NCBI GenBank assembly: GCA_035656415.1
Contig: DASRSM010000186.1
Location: forward strand, 1-19,182
Length of the DNA stretch: 19,182 nt
Direction: 5' to 3'
Source: JAFAHZ01 sp035656415
GTDB lineage: Bacteria > Vulcanimicrobiota > Vulcanimicrobiia > Vulcanimicrobiales > Vulcanimicrobiaceae
Shown here: one piece after another, positions 6,992 through 14,956 of the stretch
Layout: each line of letters begins with the position of its first letter
Position numbering within the stretch: the stretch's first letter is position 1
Notes under the pieces: model-generated
What the model saw: the letters and a program-made list of their open reading frames with translations, nothing else
The model's database searches: none
Told to the model about the DNA's origin: nothing
Program-made: the position numbers and the translations under genes

Positions 6992-9900
6992 ATGGCGAAA
7001 ACGACAGCTCCGAAGGCCCCCGCAAAGAGCTCAGCGGGAGCGAAGGGCAAGTCGAAGCGCGCCGCGTCGGCCAAAGGGTCGGCAGCGGCCGTAGGCAACG
7101 GCGCCTCGAAAGTCATGCCCGCGACGTTCCCGATGCCGACGGGTGCGTTCACGGTCGAGCAGCCACCGGATCCCGGTGCGAAGCGCAGCCGGCATACCTT
7201 TGCCAAGATTCCCCACGTTCTGGAAGTACCCAACCTGATCGAACTGCAGAAGGCCAGCTTCGAGTGGTTCAAGACGGAAGGGTTGGCGGAAGCGTTTGCT
7301 TCGATTTCTCCGATCAAGGATTTCACGGGTAACCTGATCCTCGAATTCGGCGAGCACAGTCTCGGCGAACCCAAATATACAATTGAAGAATGTCGCGAGC
7401 GCGACATGACGTACAGCGCTCCGCTGCGCGTACGCGTTCGCTTGATCACCGCCGAGTCCGGCGAAATCAAGGGTATTCCGGACCAAGAGATCTTCATGGG
7501 CGATTTCCCGCTCATGACGGACAAGGGCACGTTTATGATCAACGGCGCCGAGCGCGTGATCGTGAGCCAGCTCGTCCGTTCGCCCGGCGTATACTACAGC
7601 CAAGACGTCGACACGAACGCGCGTCCCACGTTCAACGCGACGATCATCCCGAATCGCGGCGCTTGGATCGAGTTCGAGACCGACAACGGTACGAAGAACG
7701 ACGAAACCGAGGGCACGATCGGTGTTCGCATCGACAAAAACCGTAAAATCTACGTTTCGACGTTCATCCGCGCGTTGTCGCGGCCCGATCTCGGTTTGAA
7801 CTGGGAAACCGACGAAGCGATTATCGACCTATTCGACGGCAGTCCGCTCGTTCGCAACTCGATCGATAAAGACAAAGACATCAAGACGCGTGAAGACGCG
7901 CTCAAAGAGATCTATAAGAAGCTGCGGCCCGGCGAACCCGAAAATGCGGAGAACGCCGAGAAGCTGCTCGAGTCGCTGTTCTTCGACGAAAAGCGCTACG
8001 ATCTCGCGGGCGTGGGACGCTACAAATTAAACGGCAAGTTCCACTACCGCATCGAGAACCCGGATCCCGACGCTCGCACGGAGCAGCCGACCGTCGCGGT
8101 CGACGAATACACCGATGCGGGTCTCGAGATGCCGCCGATCGAGACGAAGTGCCTTACTCGCGCCGACATGATCGCGGTCATCCGCCGTCTGATCAAGGTC
8201 GCGACGCGGGTCGTTCCCAAGGACGATATCGACCATCTCGGCAATCGCCGCGTTCGTAGCGTCGGCGAGCTGCTGCAGAATCAGTTCCGCGTCGGTTTGC
8301 TGCGTCTCGAGCGCGTCGTGCGCGAGCGCATGACGGTGCAAGACATCGAAACCGTCACGCCGCAGGCGCTGATCAACATCCGTCCGGTGGTAGCGGCGAT
8401 CAAGGAATTCTTCGGCTCCTCGCAGCTCTCGCAATTCATGGACCAAACGAACTCGCTGGCCGAGCTCACGCACAAGCGGCGTCTCTCGGCGCTAGGTCCG
8501 GGCGGCCTGTCGCGCGAGCGTGCGGGCTTCGAAGTCCGCGACGTTCACCACTCGCACTACGGCCGCATCTGCCCAATCGAAACGCCGGAAGGTCCGAACA
8601 TCGGTCTGATCGGTTCGCTTGCGACTTACGGCCGCGTGAATCGATTCGGCTTCATCGAGACGCCGTACCGCGTCGTGCGCGAGAGCAACGTGAGCGACGA
8701 GATCGTGTACCTGACGGCCGATCGCGAAGACGAATACATCATCGCTCAAGCCAACACGCCGGTCGATCCGGACAACGGCACGATCATGGCCGATTCGGTC
8801 GTGTGCCGTTACGCCGAAGAGTACATCGAGGAACCGGCGGCACGCGTGCAGCTGATGGACGTCTCGCCGAAGCAGATCGTCTCGGTCGCGACGGCGCTGA
8901 TTCCGTTCCTCGAACACGACGACGCAAACCGCGCGCTCATGGGCGCAAACATGCAGCGGCAAGCCGTGCCGTTGCTGCGTCCGGACGCGCCGATCGTCGG
9001 CACGGGTATGGAATACCGCGCCGCCAAGGACTCGGGCAGTCTGATCGTCGCCGACGAAGGCGGCGTGGTCACCTCGGTCGATGCGAAGGGTATTCTGATT
9101 CGCAACGACGCGGGCGTCGAGAAGCCGTACGACTTGCTCAAGTTCGTCCGCAGCAACGCGGGCACGTGCATCAACCAGCGTCCGATCGTCGCGCTCGGCG
9201 ACACGATCGTTGCGGGGCAAGTCCTCGCAGACGGACCGTCGTCGGACGAAGGCGAGCTCGCGCTCGGCCAAAACGTGCTGGTCGCGTTCATGCCGTGGGA
9301 AGGTTACAACTACGAAGACGCCATCCTCATCAGCGAGCGCATGGTCAAGGAAGATCGCTTCACTTCGATTCACATCGAAGAGTACGAGTGCGAAGCGCGC
9401 GACACGAAGCTCGGTCCTGAGGAAATCACCCGCGACATTCCCAACGTCGGTGAGGACGCGCTCAAAGATCTCGACGAGCGGGGCATCATTCGCATCGGTG
9501 CGGAAGTCCGTCCGGAAGACATCCTGGTCGGCAAGGTGACGCCTAAGGGCGAAACCGAGTTAACGGCGGAAGAGCGCCTGCTGCGCGCGATCTTCGGCGA
9601 GAAATCCCGCGAAGTTCGCGACACGAGCCTCAAAGTGCCGCACGGCGAGAAGGGCAAGATCATCGACGTCAAGGTCTTTTCGCGCGAGAACGGCGACGAG
9701 CTGTCGCCGGGTGTGAACCATCTTGTGCGCGTCTACGTCGCGCAGAAACGTAAGATTCTGCAAGGCGACAAGATGGCCGGACGTCACGGCAACAAGGGCG
9801 TCATCGCCAAAGTATTGCCCGAAGAAGACATGCCGTATCTGGAAGACGGCTCGCCGGTGGACATCGTGCTTAACCCGCTCGGCGTTCCCTCGCGTATGAA

Positions 9901-10879
9901 CCTCGGGCAGATCATGGAAACGCATCTCGGCTGGGCCGCGCGCATGCTCGGCATGAGCGTGGCGACGCCGGTCTTCGACGGCGCGCACGCCGAGGACATC
10001 GCCGAATGGCTCCAAGACGCCGGCTTGCCGGCCGACGGTAAGACGTGGCTTCGCGACGGCCGCACCGGCGAACGTTTCTCGCGTCCGATCACGGTCGGCT
10101 TGATCTACATGCTCAAGCTGGCGCACTTGGTCGACGACAAGATCCACGCGCGTTCGACGGGTCCGTACTCGATGATCACGCAACAGCCGCTCGGCGGCAA
10201 GGCGCAGTTCGGCGGTCAGCGCTTCGGCGAAATGGAAGTCTGGGCGCTTGAAGCGTACGGTGCTGCATACACGCTGCAAGAGCTGTTGACGGTCAAGTCC
10301 GACGACGTCGTCGGTCGCGTGAAGACCTATGAAGCGATCGTCAAGGGCGAGAACGTCATGGAGCCCGGCGTTCCCGAGTCGTTTAAGGTGTTGATCAAGG
10401 AACTCCAATCGCTGGCACTCGACGTCAAGGTATTGACGGAGAACCGCGAAGAGGTCGAGATCAAGACGCCTGAAGACGAGATGGGTGAAACCGAGCGCCG
10501 CGAGTACGGTCTGCTCATGGGCGACGAACAGCCAACGGTATCGCAGACGGTCGTAGCGACAAACGAAGCGGTCGCTGAAGCCAGCGTGGCCGAAGAAGCT
10601 CCGGTTGAGGAGGAGGAAGAAGAGGAAATCGACGACAGCAAACCGCTGGACGCGACGACTCCGCTGCCGACGCCTCCACCGATGCCGCGACCGCCCGAAG
10701 CCGAAGGCGAAGACATCTTCGAAGAAGAGGAAGAGCAACCGGAAGAGGAAGTCGAGGGTGCACAGGGCTACGAACTCGAGGAAGAAGACGAAGAGACCTA
10801 CGAGGAAGAGAAGCCGTACGAAGAGGACGAGGACGAGCCACCCTTCGCCGAAAGCACCAACGAAGAAGAGAGCTACTAA
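6992..10879 (+). CDS. rpoB: RNA polymerase subunit beta (RpoB) with basic N-terminal and acidic C-terminal tails
   Basis: Complete 1295-residue beta subunit of RNA polymerase. The conserved core starts near residue 65 (FAKIPHVLEVPNLIELQ). The rifampicin pocket SQFMDQTNSLAELTHKRRLS includes Asp484, His494 and Ser499, equivalent to E. coli D516, H526 and S531. All three have the sensitive-type residue; E. coli N518 is Thr here. The catalytic-centre lysines are Lys927 (QGDKMAG) and Lys935 (HGNKGV), 8 apart as in E. coli K1065/K1073. The core ends near 1149. Two extensions are unusual: residues 1-64, Lys/Ala/Gly/Ser-rich and basic like a histone-H1 tail, and residues 1150-1295, about 40% Asp/Glu with a Pro-rich patch. 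ATG start is preceded by a weak purine-rich AGAAAGAGAG. It has its own promoter and terminator; neither rplJL nor rpoC is adjacent. Confidence 0.98.
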   Translation: MAKTTAPKAPAKSSAGAKGKSKRAASAKGSAAAVGNGASKVMPATFPMPTGAFTVEQPPDPGAKRSRHTFAKIPHVLEVPNLIELQKASFEWFKTEGLAEAFASISPIKDFTGNLILEFGEHSLGEPKYTIEECRERDMTYSAPLRVRVRLITAESGEIKGIPDQEIFMGDFPLMTDKGTFMINGAERVIVSQLVRSPGVYYSQDVDTNARPTFNATIIPNRGAWIEFETDNGTKNDETEGTIGVRIDKNRKIYVSTFIRALSRPDLGLNWETDEAIIDLFDGSPLVRNSIDKDKDIKTREDALKEIYKKLRPGEPENAENAEKLLESLFFDEKRYDLAGVGRYKLNGKFHYRIENPDPDARTEQPTVAVDEYTDAGLEMPPIETKCLTRADMIAVIRRLIKVATRVVPKDDIDHLGNRRVRSVGELLQNQFRVGLLRLERVVRERMTVQDIETVTPQALINIRPVVAAIKEFFGSSQLSQFMDQTNSLAELTHKRRLSALGPGGLSRERAGFEVRDVHHSHYGRICPIETPEGPNIGLIGSLATYGRVNRFGFIETPYRVVRESNVSDEIVYLTADREDEYIIAQANTPVDPDNGTIMADSVVCRYAEEYIEEPAARVQLMDVSPKQIVSVATALIPFLEHDDANRALMGANMQRQAVPLLRPDAPIVGTGMEYRAAKDSGSLIVADEGGVVTSVDAKGILIRNDAGVEKPYDLLKFVRSNAGTCINQRPIVALGDTIVAGQVLADGPSSDEGELALGQNVLVAFMPWEGYNYEDAILISERMVKEDRFTSIHIEEYECEARDTKLGPEEITRDIPNVGEDALKDLDERGIIRIGAEVRPEDILVGKVTPKGETELTAEERLLRAIFGEKSREVRDTSLKVPHGEKGKIIDVKVFSRENGDELSPGVNHLVRVYVAQKRKILQGDKMAGRHGNKGVIAKVLPEEDMPYLEDGSPVDIVLNPLGVPSRMNLGQIMETHLGWAARMLGMSVATPVFDGAHAEDIAEWLQDAGLPADGKTWLRDGRTGERFSRPITVGLIYMLKLAHLVDDKIHARSTGPYSMITQQPLGGKAQFGGQRFGEMEVWALEAYGAAYTLQELLTVKSDDVVGRVKTYEAIVKGENVMEPGVPESFKVLIKELQSLALDVKVLTENREEVEIKTPEDEMGETERREYGLLMGDEQPTVSQTVVATNEAVAEASVAEEAPVEEEEEEEIDDSKPLDATTPLPTPPPMPRPPEAEGEDIFEEEEEQPEEEVEGAQGYELEEEDEETYEEEKPYEEDEDEPPFAESTNEEESY

Positions 10880-10885
10880 CGAAGC

Positions 10886-10917
10886 AAGGCCGCGCAAATC
10901 GCGCGGCCTTTTCTTTG
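10886..10917 (+). terminator. Strong Rho-independent terminator of rpoB
   Basis: AAGGCCGCGC (10886-10895) pairs perfectly with GCGCGGCCTT (10901-10910) around a 5-nt AAATC loop, followed by TTTTCTTT. It begins 6 nt after the rpoB stop. It should end most rpoB transcripts, so rpoC cannot depend on the rpoB promoter. Confidence 0.92.
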
Positions 10918-10920
10918 CCC

Positions 10921-11273
10921 GTGTCATCTCGAGTGCTCCTTCGCGGTTTCCTACGTGACGTGAGCGCGTATACCAGTGACGGCGGCCTAGTCGTACAGGT
11001 AAACGAAACGCTGCAGTCGGCCGCAAGACCGGACCAACGCTTCACCTGCGTCGTCTACGGCGACGGTCACACGACCTGTCCGGCCCAAGCTGCGCCCCTC
11101 TCCGACGCCGAGAGTGCGTTGCTGAGCTTTCTCGGCCGGGGTTTCATCGACACCAAAAAAAGATGGACTCGGAGAATCACTGGCAACGTGCGTACTCGGG
11201 GAAACAGATCAGCGTCGTTTCCGATTACACGGTGGCGACGCGCCGAGGGACAACCCGTAACGATCCTCCGTAG
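10921..11273 (+). pseudogene. 5' fragment of an interrupted gene of unknown function, with A7 frameshift
   Basis: From GTG 10921 the frame encodes SSRVLLRGFLRDVSAYTSDG, then VVQVNETLQSAARPDQRFTCVVYGD and ESALLSFLGRGFIDTKK. At a run of seven A (11155-11161) the reading frame stops looking protein-like: it turns into Arg/Thr/Ser-rich text ending at 11289. One step back (-1) it instead continues MDSENHWQRAYSGKQISVVSDYTVATR to TAG 11271-11273, which looks like real protein. So the gene carries a frameshift or relies on slippage at the A-run. It has no ribosome-binding site and lies directly behind the rpoB terminator, so its N-terminus may also be lost. I infer that its C-terminus is the fragment at 11963-12180, separated by the tnpB element. 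The family is not recognised. Confidence 0.5.
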
Positions 11274-11347
11274 CGAGCGATGCGAGTGACGCCGCCGCAA
11301 GCGTCAACGATGTTTTGGCGTGCGAAGCCCAGCGGCGCATCGATTAG

Positions 11348-11950
11348 CGCCGCAAAGGCGTTACGGCGCTCTTACAGCGCGAGCTCGAAGCCCTCACAAA
11401 GCGTGATGCGACCGGACGCCTGCGCAACGCGCGCGATCCCCATCGGCAGGCCGCGGTGCTGCGCTTAGCGCGAGCCAAGGAGCGCGAGGCCAATGCGCGT
11501 CGCGATTGCGCGCATAAATGCGCGCGCGCGATCGTCGACGGCGCCGACGTCATTGGCTTAGAGAAATTGAACCTACGTGCCATGACGCGCAGCGCGAAAG
11601 GCAGTATCGAGAAGCCCGGACGCAACGTGGCGGCCAAAGCGCGGCTCAACCGGCGGATGCTCGATGCTGGATTTGGTCTGCTTCGACAGATGATCGTGGC
11701 GAAAGGGGAGGAAACTGCGCGCACGGTCGTTGAGGTAGATGCCCGTTTCTCGTCGCAGGAGTGTTCGCGGTGCGGGCACGTTGCGCGCGAGAGCCGCCGG
11801 CGAAGGCGCTTTTGTTGCGTCGCATGCGGTCACAGATTGCATGCCGACGTCAATGCGGCGCTGGTGATCCGGAGGCGAGCGCAGTCGGCGCTCATGAGTG
11901 AGCCAGATCCGGCCGAGGACGCCGGTCGCCGCACAGGACGTGCGGCGTAG
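11348..11950 (+). pseudogene. tnpB: Truncated tnpB (RNA-guided RuvC nuclease family), C-terminal half
   Basis: The open frame follows a TAG at 11345-11347 and encodes the C-terminal half of TnpB; from GTG 11456 it gives 164 residues. Numbering from that GTG, visible motifs are the RuvC-II glutamate Glu36 in VIGLEKLNLRAMTRSAKGS, the EKPGRNVAAKARLNR segment, and the zinc ribbon C103-x2-C106 ... C121-x2-C124. The RuvC-III aspartate is Asp131 in HADVNAA. Upstream residues (LEALTKRDATGRLRNARDPH) also fit TnpB. The N-terminal half, which holds the RuvC-I aspartate and the guide-RNA-binding region, is missing, so DNA cleavage should be lost. Intact TnpB proteins use an omega RNA from the element's right end to direct cleavage. 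This copy is a remnant. Confidence 0.85.
11927..11947 (+). repeat. Right-end hairpin of the tnpB element (omega-RNA region)
   Basis: CGCCGCAC (11927-11934) and GTGCGGCG (11940-11947) form a perfect 8-bp stem with a 5-nt loop, directly before the tnpB TAG. IS200/IS605-family elements typically carry such a hairpin at the tnpB 3' end, where it forms part of the right end and of the guide RNA. Confidence 0.5.
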
Positions 11951-11962
11951 GCACATCCGGCG

Positions 11963-12180
11963 AAGAGAAGACCAAGATTCACTCTGACGTGCCGAGCGTC
12001 GGCAACACCGTAGCGGAAGCCAAGGTCGTTTACGATCTGACGATGGCGGTCCCGGACTCGCTCCATAAGGAAGCGAAGGAAACGTACGGGAGCGGTTCGC
12101 TTCAAACGACGATCGACATACAACTGTCATCGGACTCGTTCGCGAGCCGAAGAAACCAGGCATTGGAGCAGCATCGATAA
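11963..12180 (+). pseudogene. 3' fragment of the interrupted gene
   Basis: The frame is open across the inferred element junction and ends with TAA at 12178-12180. It reads EEKTKIHSDVPSVGNTVAEA, then KVVYDLTMAVPDSLHKEAKE and SLQTTIDIQLSSDSF. A stand-alone gene would start at GTG 11989, with no ribosome-binding site. The text looks like the end of a beta-rich domain. It fits in register behind the SVVSDYTVATR end of the 5' fragment, so I read both as one gene split by the tnpB element. It could instead be an independent 63-residue hypothetical protein. Confidence 0.45.
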
Positions 12181-12283
12181 GCGGGCGACCGACGATTCGT
12201 TCGGCTGCGCCTAGCGTCTGCTAAGCGCCCAAGGACTCCCTCACAAGCCGCGCGTAACCTCCATATCCCGCCGGATCAAGACC

Positions 12284-12289
12284 AGGAGG
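12284..12289 (+). promoter_or_regulatory. Perfect Shine-Dalgarno AGGAGG
   Basis: AGGAGG sits 6 nt before the GTG at 12296 and fixes that non-ATG start as the first gene of the four-gene operon. Confidence 0.8.
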
Positions 12290-12295
12290 AAGCTC

Positions 12296-13204
12296 GTGAG
12301 CACGCAGCCCAAAATCGGCATCGTCGGCACCGGACGCATGGGTGCCAACATGGCCAAACGTTTGCACGACGTCGGCTATGAGATCGCGGCGTTAGTCGAT
12401 ACCAATCCGGAATCGGCGCTGGAAACGGCAAAGGAAACGGGTGGCGAAGTCACGCCGGCATTGGCGCGCGTCACGGAGCTTTCGGATGTCATCATCACCG
12501 TCGTGCCCGACGACGCCGCGATGTACAAGATCTTCGCTACCTCTGGCGATTCGCTGCTGACCAACTCTCGCGGACGAATCTTCATCAACTGCGGCACGAT
12601 TACGCCGAAGGTGCACGTCGACGTGCAGCGGCTGGCCGAAGAGCGCGGCGCGCATTCTTTGGAAGCCTGTATGGCCAGCTCGATTCCGCAGGCGCGCAAC
12701 GGAACGCTGTATCTGATGATCGGCGGCCGTAAAGAAGTCTTCGAACAAGTCAAACGGATGCTCGAGAAGATGAGCGCGTCGTTGAAGTACGTCGGCGAAG
12801 CGGGCCGCGCGGCGCAAGTCAAAGCGCTGGTCAATATGGTGATGAACATCAACACCGCCGGCTTGGCTGAAGGGCTTGGCCTCGGCGATGCACTCGGTCT
12901 CGACCTCGACTTGTTGCGCGAAGTCTTCTCGCAGACCGGCGCCAACTCGCGCGTGCTCGAAACCGACGGTGCCGACATGCAGAACCGCGAGCACGACGTA
13001 TACTTCTCGGCCGAACACGCTGCCAAGGATTCCGGCATCGCGCTGAGTCTCGCAAAAGACGTCGACCTGACGTTGCCGCTCGCGCGCGCAACGTACGAGC
13101 AGTTCCAGTTGATGAAGAAGCTCGGTCTGGGTCAACTCGATAAATCCGGTGTCTCCGAACTTACTTTCGCCTCCCGTCATGGAAAGGAACTCGCCAATGC
13201 CTGA
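12296..13204 (+). CDS. NAD(P)-dependent beta-hydroxyacid dehydrogenase (3-hydroxyisobutyrate dehydrogenase-like)
   Basis: A 302-residue member of the 3-hydroxyisobutyrate/6-phosphogluconate dehydrogenase family, which oxidises beta-hydroxyacids with NAD(P). The Rossmann motif is IGIVGTGRMGANMA (G11, G13, G16), followed by VDTNPES, where Asp35 suggests NAD rather than NADP preference. INCGTITPKV (97-106), the AAQVKALVNM catalytic helix with Lys176 and Asn180, and the C-terminal AAKDSGIALSLAKDVDLTLP block are all family hallmarks. The substrate loop differs: the usual DAPVSGG is EACMASSIPQARNG here, so the substrate may not be hydroxyisobutyrate. Length is normal. Start is GTG behind AGGAGG. 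It overlaps the next gene by 8 nt and leads a four-gene operon. Confidence 0.9.
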   Translation: MSTQPKIGIVGTGRMGANMAKRLHDVGYEIAALVDTNPESALETAKETGGEVTPALARVTELSDVIITVVPDDAAMYKIFATSGDSLLTNSRGRIFINCGTITPKVHVDVQRLAEERGAHSLEACMASSIPQARNGTLYLMIGGRKEVFEQVKRMLEKMSASLKYVGEAGRAAQVKALVNMVMNINTAGLAEGLGLGDALGLDLDLLREVFSQTGANSRVLETDGADMQNREHDVYFSAEHAAKDSGIALSLAKDVDLTLPLARATYEQFQLMKKLGLGQLDKSGVSELTFASRHGKELANA

Positions 13205-13643
13205 GACCGCTACGCAAGCCAAGATCCCCTACGTCAGCTCGCAAACGACCGGACCACTCGGTGCCGCACACCTTCCGCGCCTTTGGACGAAGCTCACACT
13301 CGGCTACGCGGGTCAGCTCGCCGAGGGTTGGGACCATTGCGGTGCCGGATTCGATCAGATGACGATCGATAATCTCGGCTTAGACCGCGACAAAGTCATG
13401 GAATTCGTGCGCACGTCGAAGCCGACGTACATTCAGTTCGAACAGTACGTGGTCGACAACGGCAACACCGACGCCGGCACGATCGAAAAGCACAACGCTT
13501 CGATTCACGGCTACGATCATGCGCCCGATACCGCTAAGTCGATGCGCGACAGCGTGGGACTGAAGAATCAGAACGTCAACGATGCGGTAACGCTGAATAT
13601 GCTCGACGATCTGCACGAGCTGCATAAGCAGGTGAACGGCTAA
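13197..13643 (+). CDS. DUF5069-like small protein
   Basis: A 148-residue soluble protein with no signal peptide or membrane segment. After a short leader it reads HLPRLWTKLTLGYAGQLAEG, then GAGFDQMTIDNLGLDRDKVMEFV, which resembles DUF5069 domains (LPR ... aGkL ... GFD ... LGLd ... V). The C-terminal part (GTIEKHNASIHGYDHAPD, NMLDDLHELHKQV) is helical and polar. The function of the family is unknown. I use ATG 13197, which follows AAAGGAA and gives the natural start MPETATQAKIPYV; the frame is open to 13149, but that part lies inside the upstream gene. The 8-nt overlap with the dehydrogenase gene and the 8-nt gap to the hydrolase gene mark it as part of the same operon. Confidence 0.7.
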   Translation: MPETATQAKIPYVSSQTTGPLGAAHLPRLWTKLTLGYAGQLAEGWDHCGAGFDQMTIDNLGLDRDKVMEFVRTSKPTYIQFEQYVVDNGNTDAGTIEKHNASIHGYDHAPDTAKSMRDSVGLKNQNVNDAVTLNMLDDLHELHKQVNG

Positions 13644-13651
13644 ACAGCGGA

Positions 13652-14446
13652 TTGAGCAGCATCCAACTCGTCACGCTCGACGACGGAGCGGAGACGGCTG
13701 TTGAAACGTGGGGTTCGCGCGGGCCCGTCGTGCTGTGCGTACACGGCATGACGAGCTCGCGCCTTTCCTGGCAGCGGCTTGCCGAACATCTGCAAGACCG
13801 TTTTCGCGTCGTAGCTTACGATCAGCGCGGTCACGGCGACAGCGCGGCAGTACGCGGACCGATGGCGCTCGTGCGCGGCATTCGCGACGTCGAAAACGTC
13901 GCGGCCGCACTCGGCGAGCCGATCGATCTCCTGATCGGACACTCCTGGGGCGGCGCGATCGCCATCGAAGCGGGTTTGCGCATGCCGGTGTGGCGCGTCG
14001 GCGCCATCGATCCCATGATCCGGCAAGTGAGTAACGAGTGGTACGAAGAGTATCTCGTCGAGCTGCGCGATCAGTTCGCGCATCACGGCGAAGCGCGCGC
14101 GGAGCTCGTCCGCGAGGAGTACTCTCAGTGGCATCCGACCGACGTCGCGGCCAAAGTGCACGCGGTCGCGACCATGACTCCCGATCCGATCGAAGGCCTC
14201 ATGCGCGAGAACCCCGAGTCGGGTTGGGATCTTCGCTCGTCAATCGAGCAGTACGACAAACCGCTGTGGCTTGCGATGGCGGCAGCCGGCGAATCGATAA
14301 ACGGCGACGCGACGCTGGAAGAACTCGAGCAGCACCACTCATCGACCGTTGAGATCGCGGTTTTCCCCGGTGCCGGCCATAACGTCCATCGCACGGCTTT
14401 CGACGCGATGGTGAAATCACTCGACGATTGGATGGAACGAACGTAA
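13652..14446 (+). CDS. Alpha/beta hydrolase
   Basis: A 264-residue alpha/beta-hydrolase-fold enzyme. VVLCVHGMTSSRLSW supplies the oxyanion-hole HG, RVVAYDQRGHGDSA is the classic post-strand block, and LLIGHSWGGAIAIEA is the nucleophile elbow with Ser98. His243 in FPGAGHNVHR completes the triad; the acid is not certain. Such enzymes cleave esters, lactones, C-C bonds or similar, and the substrate cannot be deduced. The family length is normal, with a small lid region (about 130-200). The start is TTG at 13652, 8 nt after the preceding stop, without a strong ribosome-binding site, so translation is probably coupled. Its operon partner, the beta-hydroxyacid dehydrogenase, suggests a small degradation pathway; that is inference. 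Confidence 0.88.
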   Translation: MSSIQLVTLDDGAETAVETWGSRGPVVLCVHGMTSSRLSWQRLAEHLQDRFRVVAYDQRGHGDSAAVRGPMALVRGIRDVENVAAALGEPIDLLIGHSWGGAIAIEAGLRMPVWRVGAIDPMIRQVSNEWYEEYLVELRDQFAHHGEARAELVREEYSQWHPTDVAAKVHAVATMTPDPIEGLMRENPESGWDLRSSIEQYDKPLWLAMAAAGESINGDATLEELEQHHSSTVEIAVFPGAGHNVHRTAFDAMVKSLDDWMERT

Positions 14447-14449
14447 AAA

Positions 14450-14956
14450 GTGCAGAACGCATCGCGTAAAAACATACTGCAGTTGGCGGCGTCGCTCGGG
14501 GTCTTCGCGGCTTTGGACGTCCGGCCGGCGCGTGCCGCCGGCAACGGCGTTATCGGCGCGTGGAAGCTCGTGAGCTTCGACGTCGATGAAGGCAAGGGCT
14601 CGGAAAAACCGCGTTGGGGTGCCGATCCGGCGGGCTACTTGATGTACACGGAAAACGAGCGCATGGCGGCCGTCCTCATGGGAACGCATCGTGAACCGCT
14701 CAAACCGCCGCAGAGCGTCGGCGCGCCGGCGATCGGTCAATGTATCGAATCGGTCGCGGACTTTCTGGCGTACGCGGGGCGTTACGAAATCAAAGGCAAT
14801 CGCGTGTTGCATCACGTCGAAGTTTGCGTGTTCACCAACCTCATCGGCACGACGCTGGAACGGCAGTTCGAAATCACCGGCGACACGCTGACGATTCGCA
14901 CCGTGCCGCCGGAGATTTGGGGTTCCTCTAACGTGTTGGTGTGGAAGAGGGCCTAG
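14450..14956 (+). CDS. Exported lipocalin-like domain protein
   Basis: A 168-residue protein. Residues 1-29 look like a signal peptide (SRKNILQLAASLGVFAALDV, then ARAAG), with 'RK' but no true twin-arginine motif. The mature part begins VIGAWKLVSFDVDEG and carries WGADPAGYLMYTENERMAAVL and YEIKGNRVLHHVEVC, the pattern of lipocalin-like domains (Lipocalin_5 type: 'GtWrLvs', 'G-l-Yt..G-msa'). Such domains form small beta-barrels that bind hydrophobic ligands or act as cyclase/isomerase-like helpers. Start is GTG at 14450, only 3 nt after the hydrolase stop, so it is the last gene of the operon. Its final 29 nt overlap the convergent oxidoreductase gene. Ligand unknown. Confidence 0.8.
   Translation: MQNASRKNILQLAASLGVFAALDVRPARAAGNGVIGAWKLVSFDVDEGKGSEKPRWGADPAGYLMYTENERMAAVLMGTHREPLKPPQSVGAPAIGQCIESVADFLAYAGRYEIKGNRVLHHVEVCVFTNLIGTTLERQFEITGDTLTIRTVPPEIWGSSNVLVWKRA

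Larger units (their letters stand above)
11274..11960 (+). mobile_element. Decayed IS200/IS605- or IS607-type element carrying only a tnpB remnant
   Basis: The interval between the two gene fragments is filled by a truncated tnpB and its right-end hairpin (11927-11947). No tnpA transposase, no long terminal inverted repeats and no target duplication are seen, as expected for this element type. Boundaries are inferred from where the host gene's two halves stop. A TTAC at 11225-11228 is a candidate IS605-type target site, which would place the left end slightly earlier. Confidence 0.5.

Noticed and set aside
9560..11026. 488-codon open frame antisense to rpoB
   Set aside because: It mirrors the strong third-position G/C bias of rpoB, has low-complexity Phe/Leu/Arg-rich text opposite the acidic tail, and runs across the rpoB terminator. 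It is a shadow frame.
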